From Planctomycetaceae bacterium (GTDB taxonomy: Bacteria; Planctomycetota; Planctomycetia; Planctomycetales; Planctomycetaceae): a stretch of 56,458 nt of DNA. The position numbers and the translations under genes are program-made. The stretch is taken from assembly GCA_002724315.1 (NCBI GenBank), contig PBOJ01000087.1, forward strand, positions 1 to 56,458, in the 5' to 3' direction. The notes beneath the pieces are model-generated. The model had not been told where the DNA came from. It searched no databases and saw only the letters and a program-made list of their open reading frames with translations. Shown in pieces: positions 1 to 13,199 of the stretch (the first letter of the stretch is position 1; each line of letters begins with the position of its first letter).

Positions 1-90
1 GAAGACGAGGCCACTGAAGACGAGGCCACTGAAGACGAGGCCGCTGAAGACGAGGCCACTGAAGACGAGGCCGCTGAAGAAGAGGCCGCT
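1..90 (+). repeat. 15-bp tandem repeat encoding EDEA(T/A) pentapeptides
   Basis: About six copies of a 15-bp unit close to gaagacgaggccact run from the window edge to about base 90, with an ACT/GCT (Thr/Ala) alternation in the last codon and a GAA-for-GAC change in the last copy. The unit is a multiple of three, so copy-number change would keep the rpsI frame. The left boundary is outside the window. Confidence 0.9.
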
Positions 91-579
91 GCGGACGAAA
101 CAGCTGAGTTGACATTGGGTGAGGGTTCGGAGGAAGACGAGGAACCTCGTGTTCCACGGCAACCGTCTCTGATTCGCGGCAAGATCGATCGTCACGGCGT
201 GGCGATCGGGACAGGTCGAAGAAAGACCGCCGTGGCGCGTGTCCGGATCACCGATGGTGACGGAGCGATGACGATCAACGGACGGCAACTGGACGAATAT
301 TTCCAGATCGAACGAGATCGATTGGTGATCGAGGCACCACTGAAGGCGACCGAGACCCTGGGTTCGGTCGACGTCTGGGTTCGGGTCAACGGTGGCGGTC
401 CAACCGGCCAGGCCGGTGCGATCGTGCTGGGAATTGCTCGTGCCCTGCAAGCCAAGAATCCCAACCTGCACGAGGCGCTGAGTGACGGTGGTTACTTGAC
501 CCGGGACGGCCGAATGGTCGAGCGGAAGAAGTACGGGTACAAGAAAGCGCGGAAGAGCTTCCAGTTCTCGAAGCGGTAG
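1..579 (+). CDS. rpsI: 30S ribosomal protein S9 with acidic repeat N-terminus (5' end outside window)
   Basis: Structural protein of the small ribosomal subunit. The S9 fold starts near residue 60 of the visible part, and the C-terminus LTRDGRMVERKKYGYKKARK followed by SFQFSKR is the conserved basic tail that reaches the decoding P site. The reading frame stays open to base 1, so the TTG at 109 is not needed as a start and the true start lies upstream of the window. The visible N-terminal part is roughly six EDEA(T/A) pentapeptides followed by more acidic sequence, absent from ordinary S9 of about 130 residues. rplM usually precedes rpsI and would be expected just outside. The S9 identity is certain; the role of the acidic arm is unknown. 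Confidence 0.95.
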   Translation, partial: EDEATEDEATEDEAAEDEATEDEAAEEEAAADETAELTLGEGSEEDEEPRVPRQPSLIRGKIDRHGVAIGTGRRKTAVARVRITDGDGAMTINGRQLDEYFQIERDRLVIEAPLKATETLGSVDVWVRVNGGGPTGQAGAIVLGIARALQAKNPNLHEALSDGGYLTRDGRMVERKKYGYKKARKSFQFSKR

Positions 580-660
580 GTTCCGCCGACACCACCGCGA
601 ATCCGGATCTACTTGTCCGGGCTCGTCCCGCAGTCGCTGCGGGCCGATGGGGGGTCGACG

Positions 661-2016
661 ATGTACAACCGCCTGCTGTTGTTGCCCGATCTCCGGGAAC
701 TGCTCGTTGCTGACGACACCCAGGCAATTGCCGGATTCTGCGAGGCGTTGCATCCGGCGGCTGTCGCCGAAGTGCTCGAGGGACTTGAAGCCGACGAGAC
801 CTGGCGTGTACTAGCCTGCTGTTCTTCGGAACAACAGGCGGTGATTTTCAGCTACTTCGACCTGCCCGATCAGCTCCAGCTTGTAGAAACTGTTCCTCGG
901 GAATTGTTCTCGCGGCTGATCGAGGAGATGGCGCCCGACGACCGGGTGGACCTGCTCGAACGTCTCGATCGGGAACGTGTCGAGAACCTGCTGCCGATGG
1001 TTGCCCAGGCCGAGAGGCGGGACATCCAGCGATTGCTCTCGTTCCCGGACGACAGTGCCGGTTCGATCATGACGACCGAATACGCGTCGTTGCCGGCCGA
1101 GGCCACCGTGGCCGAGGCCCTCGAGCAACTCAGGCAGCAGGCTCCCGATCGAGAGACTATCTACTACGTCTACGTGATTGACGATGGGCGCCGGTTGCGG
1201 GGGTTCATTTCGCTTCGCGATTTGATCCTGGCCCGACCCGAGACACGGGTCAACGAGATTATGGAGCGGGACGTGATCTCGGTGCGTGTTGACGACGACC
1301 AAGAGGAAGTGGCCCAGAGGTTGGCTCGTTACGACTTCATTGCGATCCCGGTGGTGGACGCTCAGAACCAACTGGTCGGTATCGTGACTCACGATGACGC
1401 GATGGACGTGGCCCAGGAGGAGGCCGACGAGGATGCCTACCGCTCGGGAGCCGTTGTTCCGCTCCAGGACGATTATCTCTCGACTTCTCTGGGGACCCTG
1501 GCCTGGAAACGGGGTGGTTGGCTGGTGGTGCTGTTGTTTGCCGCCGTACTGACGGCCCTGGCTCTGCAGTCGATGAGGCAGGATCCCCAGGCGGATGACC
1601 TGAAGTGGATGGTGCTCTTCATTCCGCTTGTGCTCGCCAGCGGAGGCAATGCCGGATCACAGTCGGCGACGCTGGTCATCCGGGCCCTGGCTGTCAGCCA
1701 GCTTGAACGTCGCGAGAGCGTCAAGGTGCTTTTGCGAGAACTCGTTCTGGCCGGGTTGCTGGGGGGTGGACTGGCGGTCCTGAGCTTCCTGGCAGCGATG
1801 GGGTTCGTTGCGGTCGACCAGGCGGCGGTGGTTGGCATCACCGTGTTTCTGGTCGTAGCCATGGGGACCGTCACCGGAGCCATGCTCCCGCTGGGTTTCC
1901 AGAAAATGGGACTCGATCCGGCGCTGATGTCCAACCCATTGATCGCTGCGGTCGTCGACGTGGTGGGTGTGATCATCTACTACAACGTTGCGCAGATCGT
2001 GATAGACGGTGGATAA
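661..2016 (+). CDS. mgtE: Magnesium transporter MgtE
   Basis: Inner-membrane Mg2+ channel/transporter. The order is that of the family: an acidic helical MgtE_N domain (about residues 20-125), two CBS domains (about 130-260, containing [18 protein letters not shown] and a second [12 protein letters not shown] motif), then a five-helix membrane domain from about residue 285. This includes the [17 protein letters not shown] pore segment and [10 protein letters not shown], whose Asp corresponds to the Mg2+-selectivity Asp of characterised MgtE. The 451-residue length is normal. I chose the ATG at 661 because a G-rich stretch precedes it and the family N-terminus aligns there; an in-frame TTG at 613 would add 16 unlikely residues. 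It follows rpsI by 81 bp in the same direction. Confidence 0.95.
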   Translation: MYNRLLLLPDLRELLVADDTQAIAGFCEALHPAAVAEVLEGLEADETWRVLACCSSEQQAVIFSYFDLPDQLQLVETVPRELFSRLIEEMAPDDRVDLLERLDRERVENLLPMVAQAERRDIQRLLSFPDDSAGSIMTTEYASLPAEATVAEALEQLRQQAPDRETIYYVYVIDDGRRLRGFISLRDLILARPETRVNEIMERDVISVRVDDDQEEVAQRLARYDFIAIPVVDAQNQLVGIVTHDDAMDVAQEEADEDAYRSGAVVPLQDDYLSTSLGTLAWKRGGWLVVLLFAAVLTALALQSMRQDPQADDLKWMVLFIPLVLASGGNAGSQSATLVIRALAVSQLERRESVKVLLRELVLAGLLGGGLAVLSFLAAMGFVAVDQAAVVGITVFLVVAMGTVTGAMLPLGFQKMGLDPALMSNPLIAAVVDVVGVIIYYNVAQIVIDGG

Positions 2017-2075
2017 AGCGGAACGAGCACCTGCTGGATATTGGTTCGAGTTGGTCTCTCGGGCGGGATGGCACG

Positions 2076-2840
2076 ATGAGATGGTTGTTCCAGGAACCTT
2101 CAAATTGTCGCGACTGGTCACCCGACCAGGTGGTGTTGCCGGAGGCACGGTTCGACGGAGACCTGGTCGAGATTACCGGAATTCGTGATTGTCACTACCG
2201 CTCGGCCACCGACTTCACGGTTGCCCATCGTGACCAGGTCTTCGATCTGGCGCAGTTGGATCGTCTCGACTTCTTCGTCGAGCCATTTGCCGGGTGGCGT
2301 GGGCCGGCTCACACGTTTCTGTCGTTCGGGTTTTCCGACGGAGAGCAGCTTGCGATTTCGGTCGAAGTCCGCCGAGAGATGGGCAAGGAATTCAGCGTGC
2401 TGGGCGGCCTGACACGCCAGTTCGAACTGATGTACGTTGTGGCCACCGAACGGGACCTGGTGGGACTCCGGTCCGTGCACCGGGGCAACCGGGTCTATCG
2501 CTACCCGATCCGTGCCGATGCCGATCGGGTCCGGAAGATGATGGTCGCGATGCTCCGCCGGGCCAACCGGCTGAGAGATCGGCCAGAGTTCTACAACACG
2601 CTGGGCAACACCTGCACGACGAACATCGTGAGGCATCTCAACGAGGTGTCCGACCGCCGTGTGCCGTGGTGGAATCCCGGCGTGCTGTTTCCCGGTTACT
2701 CGGATCGCCTGGCCCAGGCCCTGGGCCTGATCGACAGTCTGTTTTCTGTCGAGACCGATCGCGAATCGTTCGAGATCGGGGAAGTGGTCCGCGAGGCGAT
2801 CGACGATCCCGGTTTCTCTCGGCGGATCCGCGAGGGATGA
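2076..2840 (+). CDS. DUF4105 (Lnb N-terminal-like) protein
   Basis: A 254-residue protein matching the DUF4105 family, related to the N-terminal periplasmic domain of Bifidobacterium Lnb. Diagnostic segments are the [20 protein letters not shown] region (about residues 75-95) and [20 protein letters not shown] (about 169-188), which carries the family's conserved Asn-Cys-Thr-Thr-Asn core. The conserved His, Cys and Asn resemble a cysteine-peptidase-like arrangement, but the reaction is not established. There is no obvious signal peptide or membrane helix at this start, which is unusual for a family often found in membrane proteins. It ends 18 bp before the convergent ahcY stop. Confidence 0.75.
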   Translation: MRWLFQEPSNCRDWSPDQVVLPEARFDGDLVEITGIRDCHYRSATDFTVAHRDQVFDLAQLDRLDFFVEPFAGWRGPAHTFLSFGFSDGEQLAISVEVRREMGKEFSVLGGLTRQFELMYVVATERDLVGLRSVHRGNRVYRYPIRADADRVRKMMVAMLRRANRLRDRPEFYNTLGNTCTTNIVRHLNEVSDRRVPWWNPGVLFPGYSDRLAQALGLIDSLFSVETDRESFEIGEVVREAIDDPGFSRRIREG

Positions 2841-2858
2841 GCCGCGGCAGTCGGTGGT

Positions 2859-4199
<1,341 letters not shown>

Positions 4200-4236
4200 G
4201 CGGGAATCTCCTTCTCTGTGGTCCAGCCCTCACGTT

Positions 4237-4248
4237 AGGTGATCACCT
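4237..4248. promoter_or_regulatory. 12-bp perfect palindrome between ahcY and metF
   Basis: AGGTGATCACCT is a perfect inverted repeat 37 bp upstream of the ahcY start, in the divergent ahcY/metF intergenic region. Its position fits an operator for a dimeric regulator of the methyl cycle, but no regulator gene is adjacent and no match to a named operator is claimed. I found no convincing SAM or SAH riboswitch in this gap by eye. Confidence 0.3.
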
Positions 4249-4412
4249 CGATCCCGGCAAGCACTGCCGACGGACGACGAGTTGGGTGGGTCTGTCGCCA
4301 GCATTGACGCCGCTGGCCGAAATGCCTAATTGGAAGGGGTCGGAGCCCGGTCGCCGGTTGGCCGGCTGTCCGCTGGTCCCGACGACTTGTGTTCTGGAAA
4401 ATCGACTGCACG

Positions 4413-5301
4413 ATGCTGACGCTGGGTGAAATCTACTCCGGAGAGTCCACGGCGATCTCCGTCGAGATCTTTCCACCGAAGACCCCCGACGGTGACCAGG
4501 CACTGTTCGATACGCTTGATCGCCTGGCGGTCTTCCAACCGGATTTCGTCTCGTGCACGTATGGTGCCGGGGGCTCGACCCGCGATCGCACGATCGAACT
4601 GTGTCGGGAGATCCAGTCGCGTTACCGGTTGGCGGCCACCGCACACCTGACGTGTGTGGGGTCGACGCGGGACGAGTTGGTCGAGTGGATTTCCCGTGTC
4701 CAGGCGGCGGGGATCGGCAACATCATGGCCCTGCGGGGTGACCCGCCCCAGGGTGACGAGACGTTTACCGCGGTTGCCGGTGGCCTGGAACATGCCAATC
4801 AACTGGTCGAGCTGATCCGGGGGGTCAGCAGTGACCTGGGGGTGGGCGTGGCGGGTTACCCCGAGGTGCATCCCGAGGCTGCCGATGCGACCCGCGACCT
4901 CGAGAATCTCAAGCGGAAGGTCGATGCCGGGGCCGACGCCGTCTTCACCCAGTTGTTCTACGTCAACGACAGTTTCCTGCGGTTCCGAGACCGATGCGGG
5001 GCGTCCGGGATCACGGTGCCGGTGGTTCCGGGGATCATGCCGGTCACCGAGTTCTCACGAATCCAGCGGATCGCGACGCTGTGCGGAGCGAAGATCCCGG
5101 GCGAGTTGTCCGATCGTCTCGAGGCGGTCCAGGATGATCGGGATGCCCAGTTGGCTGTCGGTGTCGAGTATGCTGTCGAGCAGTGTCGGGAACTGATCGA
5201 CGCGGGCGTTCCGGGGATCCACTTTTACGCCCTCAATCGATCCCAGGCGTGTGCCCGCATTCTCGAGGCCCTGGGTTGGAACACGTCGTCGGAGTCGTCT
5301 G

Positions 5302-5312
<11 letters not shown>
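4413..5312 (+). CDS. metF: Methylenetetrahydrofolate reductase
   Basis: Flavin enzyme reducing 5,10-methylene-THF to 5-methyl-THF, the methyl donor of MetH. It is 299 residues, the usual bacterial MetF length. Motifs include [10 protein letters not shown] near the N-terminus with the catalytic Glu, [26 protein letters not shown], and [13 protein letters not shown]; the C-terminal [10 protein letters not shown] is also conserved. The ATG at 4413 places [10 protein letters not shown] at the expected distance; a GTG at 4389 is possible. Its stop overlaps the metH GTG start by 11 bases, so the two are translationally coupled. Confidence 0.96.
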
Positions 5313-8991
<3,679 letters not shown>

Positions 8992-8998
8992 CTTCGTC

Positions 8999-10423
8999 TC
9001 ACGCCTGCGGCTCGGTCATTCTCATCGGGTCGAGTGCCTCGGCGAGCGTGTCCTCGGGGAGAATTTCTTTTTCGAGGCACAGTTCGCGGATGGTCTTGCC
9101 GGTCTTGAAGGCTTCCTTGGCCAGTGCGGCGGCCTGTTCGTAGCCGATGAGCGGGTTGAGACTGGTGCACATCGAGAGACTTTTCTCGACGGCCGCCTCG
9201 CACGCCTCGGTGTTGGCCTCCATGTCGTCGGAGCAGAACTCGACAAACGCGTTGGTGACACCGGTCAACAGCGAGATGCTCTCGAGGGTCGTTTGGCCCA
9301 TCACCGGCATCATGATGTTCAACTGGAACTGTCCGCCGGTGGCACCGCTGAAGGCGATCACGCCGTCGTTGCCCATCACGCGGGCGGCCACCTGCATCAT
9401 GCTCTCGCACATCACCGGGTTCACCTTGCCCGGCATGATCGAGCTTCCTGGCTGTCGGTCGGGAAGCTTGATCTCATAGAACCCGCAACGCGGTCCGGCT
9501 CCCAGCCAGCGGATGTTGTTTGACACGTTGAACAGCGTGCTGGCGATCGCCCGCAGCTGGCCGTGGCACTCGACCAGGCCGTCCCGCTGTGAGTTCGCCT
9601 CGAAGTGATCGGCCGCCTCGACGAAGCTGATCCCGGTCTGGGACGCGAGGTCGGCGGCGACGCGTGCACCGAATTCCGGGTGCGTGTTGATGCCGCTGCC
9701 CACGGCGGTGCCTCCGGCCGGGAGCTCGATCACCGCATCGAGTGCTCGGCCGGCTCGTTCCACCGACAGGGCCAATTGCCGGGCCTGTCCACCGATCTCC
9801 TGTCCCAGCCTCAGCGGAGTGGCGTCGGCCAGGTGAGTGCGTCCGATCTTGATCACCTGGTCCCACTCGTCGGCTTTTCGTCGCAGCGAGTCGCGGAACC
9901 GTTCGAGTGCCGGGACAAGCTGGGACCGGATGCCTTCGGCGACGGCGACATGGATCGCCGTGGGAAACATGTCATTGGTGCTCTGACCCATGTTCACGTG
10001 GTCATTGGGGTGGATCGGTTTCTCGGCGTCGAACCGGTCGCTTCCCGCCAGTTCGATCGCACGGTTGGCGATCACCTCGTTGACATTCATGTTGCTCGAG
10101 GTGCCCGATCCGGTCTGGAACACGTCAATGGGGAACTCCTGGTCGAGTTTCCCATCGATCACCTCCTGGCAGGCGGCCATCAACGCGTCGATCTGGGGGT
10201 CCTCGAGCGGGTTCTTGCCGCTTCCGGAAAGCTTGCCGAGATCGCGGTTGGCGACAGCGGCGGCCAGCTTGACGCGTCCCAGGGCATGGATCAATTCGGC
10301 TGGCAGGGACCAGCCACTGATCGGAAAGTTGTCGACGGCCCGTTGTGTCTGGGCACCGTAATAGGCTTGGGCGGGGACCTGGACGTCACCCATCGAGTCG
10401 TGTTCGGTGCGGAAATCGGTCAT
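8999..10423 (-). CDS. fumC: Fumarate hydratase class II
   Basis: Iron-independent TCA-cycle fumarase, fumarate to L-malate. It is 474 residues. The superfamily signature GSSIMPGKVNPVMCE lies at about residues 325-340, and the N-terminal region has TGSGTSSNMNVNEVIANRA, the conserved substrate loop. The C-terminal region is of normal length. It lies 124 bp downstream of the polysaccharide polymerase gene on the same strand, probably as a separate unit. Aspartase and argininosuccinate lyase share the fold, but the full-length pattern (HPNDHVNMGQSTNDMFPTA) fits FumC best. Confidence 0.95.
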   Translation of the reverse strand: MTDFRTEHDSMGDVQVPAQAYYGAQTQRAVDNFPISGWSLPAELIHALGRVKLAAAVANRDLGKLSGSGKNPLEDPQIDALMAACQEVIDGKLDQEFPIDVFQTGSGTSSNMNVNEVIANRAIELAGSDRFDAEKPIHPNDHVNMGQSTNDMFPTAIHVAVAEGIRSQLVPALERFRDSLRRKADEWDQVIKIGRTHLADATPLRLGQEIGGQARQLALSVERAGRALDAVIELPAGGTAVGSGINTHPEFGARVAADLASQTGISFVEAADHFEANSQRDGLVECHGQLRAIASTLFNVSNNIRWLGAGPRCGFYEIKLPDRQPGSSIMPGKVNPVMCESMMQVAARVMGNDGVIAFSGATGGQFQLNIMMPVMGQTTLESISLLTGVTNAFVEFCSDDMEANTEACEAAVEKSLSMCTSLNPLIGYEQAAALAKEAFKTGKTIRELCLEKEILPEDTLAEALDPMRMTEPQA

Positions 10424-10547
10424 TGTGGCCAGTCCTGGTCAGTGGGAAAGTGGAGCGGTGGCCGGGCCCCATGGCAGCACCGGACCGGGGCGGTCGAGGA
10501 TAGCGAAGACGGCGGACCGCTTGAAGCGTGGCCACCCCCGTTGCGGG

Positions 10548-13181
10548 TCACCGCGTGCGGGTCGTCCCATCACTGGCCGCCGATCGGCGGCACTGCTTGA
10601 CCAGCCGCTGCAGTTTCTCGTCGTCGGGCTGTTGCCTGGCCGCCCACACGAGGTGTTCGAGGGCCTCGGCGAAGCGGTTCTGCGAGTGAAGCCAGTGGCC
10701 GAAGGCCAGCCGTGCTGCCAGCGAAGCCGGGTTCTCCTCCAGCGCGTTCTCGAAACACGCCTGGGCCTGGTTCGACTGGTCCAGGTTCCTGTAGGCCTTG
10801 GCGGCCTGCAGCCAACTGGTGACCGCGTCGGTCCCGTTCTGGTTGTCGGCTCGTCCCCGGGCCGCCTCGGCGTACCCGGCCAGTACAACCTTGTACTCGT
10901 TTTCCGGAACCGCCTGCTGGTAGAGGTCCTTCATGAAGACCAGCGATTCCCAGTCGGGCTGGAACTCGTCGATGATCACCTTGGCCGGCAGTCCGGAGGC
11001 GGCCAGTCGTTTCAGGATCCGTCGTTGCACGGATCGATCCAGCCCGAACGCCTGCTTCCAGTGATCCAGTCCCATTTCCAGGTTTCCGGCCAACCAGGCC
11101 TCGATTCCCACCGCCTCGTGGATCCGCGCTTCGAAAGGCCGCACCGTGAGTGCCTGGTCAAGCAGATGTCCGCTGGCGGTGGAATCGTCTCCGTCGAGGT
11201 ATCCCAGTTGAGCGAGGTAGACGTAACCCATGCCTTGCAGGGGACACAGGGACAATGCGTGACGGGCGTGCGCCAGGGCCTTGTCGAGCAGGCGACGGTT
11301 GTGGCCGAGAACACCCGGACGACTGAGCCACTCATCCCGTTCGGCAGCTGACTCAAAGGAGGAGGTCACCGCGGCCTGGCGAATCTGTGCCAGCGGCATG
11401 TGAGGGTTTCGACCGGAGAGTCGCTGATCTTCGACCCTGGTGATGTAGTGAGCGGCCAGTCGGAGGTGAGCTCGCGCGTGGTCGGGGTCGGCCGTGATCG
11501 TCCGACCCAATGCCAGCATGCGTTGACGGTGAACCTGACGCTGTTTCGTCTTCTGTTCGGCTGCTGTCAGGGAATCCCCTTCAAGTGGCGATTCCTGCTT
11601 GGGGAATCTCAGTCGCAGGTACTCGTTCCAGTGTTCCTCACCGGCGATCCGCTGTTGGGTGCGTTGCAAACCGAATCCGCTGGCCAGCACGACCGACGCC
11701 GTGACCATCACCCAGCCGAGTCGGCCTGCCCAGCCGACTGGCGAAGGCGATTGGGGGATCGAGTCGCCGTTGGCGGATGCGGTGGCGGCCAGAGATCTGG
11801 CACAGGCGGCCAGCATGACCACGACGATCATGCATCCGGGAACGTACCAGATGAAATCGAAGAAGCAGTGAACCAGGTGTGCCAACAACGAAGCGGTGAC
11901 GGCCGCTGATGCGACGGCGACGCGAGTGTCGACTCCGCGTCGCAGGCTGGTCCGACACCATGTCAGGCAGAAGGTGACAATCGCGACGCACAGCAACAGT
12001 CCGATAAGCCCTGCCTCGGAGGCGACCTGCAGGGGGCTGTTTTCGGCGTGGGTGAATTCCCGAAGCTGGAACGGCTCCGACAGGTAGTGGCGGTAGGCTT
12101 CGGCGTGGGTTCCCAGGCCGGTTCCCGTCCAGGTGAAGTCCTCGACGATTTTCAGGTTGGCGTCCCAGATCATCAGGCGGGCGCCCGGGTTCCAGTCTTC
12201 GAGCCGTTCGCTGACGTTCTGGAACCCGTAAATTGACAGGCCACCACCGACGACGATTCCCGCTGCGGCGAGGCCGGTCAGGAGTCGACCGGAGACCTGG
12301 CGGTGACGGCAGAAGAGGACGAGGCAGGCCAGCGACGCGGTGCCCAGTGCCAGGGCTCCGCCACGGGAGAGCGACAGCAGTCCGGCGAAGATTACCAGGC
12401 CCAGGCCGACCATCAGCAGGCCGGGTTTCAGGTCGCCGGCTCCGACGCGTTGCATCATCGAGACAAATCGTCGCGAGCGGTCGGGCCCGTCTGCCGAACC
12501 GCTTCTGGTTCCCATGATTTTCAGGAGCCACCAGGCCATCGGCGCGGTTCCCAATGCCAGGAACTGGACGAAGTGGTTCTTGTTGGTGAAGGTTCCCTTG
12601 ACCCGGTGTGCAGTTGTCGTGAAGGGGTGGTCGTAGAACCAGAAGAACTTGCCGTTCCCGATGATGTACTGGACGAGTCCGAACACGGCCATCAGTCCGG
12701 CGGCAATCGCGATCGCTTTCAGTGTCCGCTCGACATCGTCGACCGTCCGGATTCTCTGGCAGGCGACGGTGAACAGTACGGCCATGGCACCAAGGCTGAT
12801 TGCCGCGGAAATCGTGGCTCCGGGCGCGAGTGTCAGGGTGGTCCATTGGCCGAGTTCGGTCTCGGTCCAAAGTGGCAACCACTCGGCGATTTGAGGCGAG
12901 AGGGACTGGACCAGTTTCGGGGGCAGCGAGATGACCTGCAGGACCAACAGTCCAACGCCGGCGATCAGGATGGGCTCGGTCTGATTCCAACGGTACCCGG
13001 GCAGCGAACCGCGGACACGTCCGAGGGACCAGCTGATCGCGGCTCCGGCAGCCGTCACGACCAGCGCGAGTTGTCCCCATCCGGTGCGGCCTCCCAGCAG
13101 GACAGGGATTCCGAAGAGGGCCACGGCCAGGAAAAAGTCGACAAGCCGGACGCTGAGCCGTGATCGGGACGGTTTGGTCAT
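10548..13181 (-). CDS. O-antigen ligase/polymerase (Wzy_C) with C-terminal TPR region
   Basis: Inner-membrane protein of 877 residues. About the first 480 residues are multi-helix membrane domain with the Wzy/WaaL hallmarks GTFTNKNHFVQFLALG, LLSLSRGGALALG, GTGLGTHAEAYRHY and HAENSPLQVASEAGLIG; the His of the last motif is typical of ligases. The remainder is soluble and helical, with TPR-like units (ALAHARHALSLCPLQGMGYV, QAQACFENALEENPASLAAR). It probably polymerises or ligates the exopolysaccharide made by this locus. It lies 18 bp after the Wzc-like gene in the same operon. A second, smaller polymerase is encoded at 23974, so which one polymerises and which one ligates is unresolved. Confidence 0.85.
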   Translation of the reverse strand: MTKPSRSRLSVRLVDFFLAVALFGIPVLLGGRTGWGQLALVVTAAGAAISWSLGRVRGSLPGYRWNQTEPILIAGVGLLVLQVISLPPKLVQSLSPQIAEWLPLWTETELGQWTTLTLAPGATISAAISLGAMAVLFTVACQRIRTVDDVERTLKAIAIAAGLMAVFGLVQYIIGNGKFFWFYDHPFTTTAHRVKGTFTNKNHFVQFLALGTAPMAWWLLKIMGTRSGSADGPDRSRRFVSMMQRVGAGDLKPGLLMVGLGLVIFAGLLSLSRGGALALGTASLACLVLFCRHRQVSGRLLTGLAAAGIVVGGGLSIYGFQNVSERLEDWNPGARLMIWDANLKIVEDFTWTGTGLGTHAEAYRHYLSEPFQLREFTHAENSPLQVASEAGLIGLLLCVAIVTFCLTWCRTSLRRGVDTRVAVASAAVTASLLAHLVHCFFDFIWYVPGCMIVVVMLAACARSLAATASANGDSIPQSPSPVGWAGRLGWVMVTASVVLASGFGLQRTQQRIAGEEHWNEYLRLRFPKQESPLEGDSLTAAEQKTKQRQVHRQRMLALGRTITADPDHARAHLRLAAHYITRVEDQRLSGRNPHMPLAQIRQAAVTSSFESAAERDEWLSRPGVLGHNRRLLDKALAHARHALSLCPLQGMGYVYLAQLGYLDGDDSTASGHLLDQALTVRPFEARIHEAVGIEAWLAGNLEMGLDHWKQAFGLDRSVQRRILKRLAASGLPAKVIIDEFQPDWESLVFMKDLYQQAVPENEYKVVLAGYAEAARGRADNQNGTDAVTSWLQAAKAYRNLDQSNQAQACFENALEENPASLAARLAFGHWLHSQNRFAEALEHLVWAARQQPDDEKLQRLVKQCRRSAASDGTTRTR

Positions 13182-13199
13182 CTGTGGGCGTCCTCGAGA

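Noticed and set aside
4200..4412. SAM/SAH or cobalamin riboswitch before ahcY, metF or metH
   Set aside because: I could not assemble the conserved cores of any known class by eye in this gap, and metH overlaps metF without a leader.
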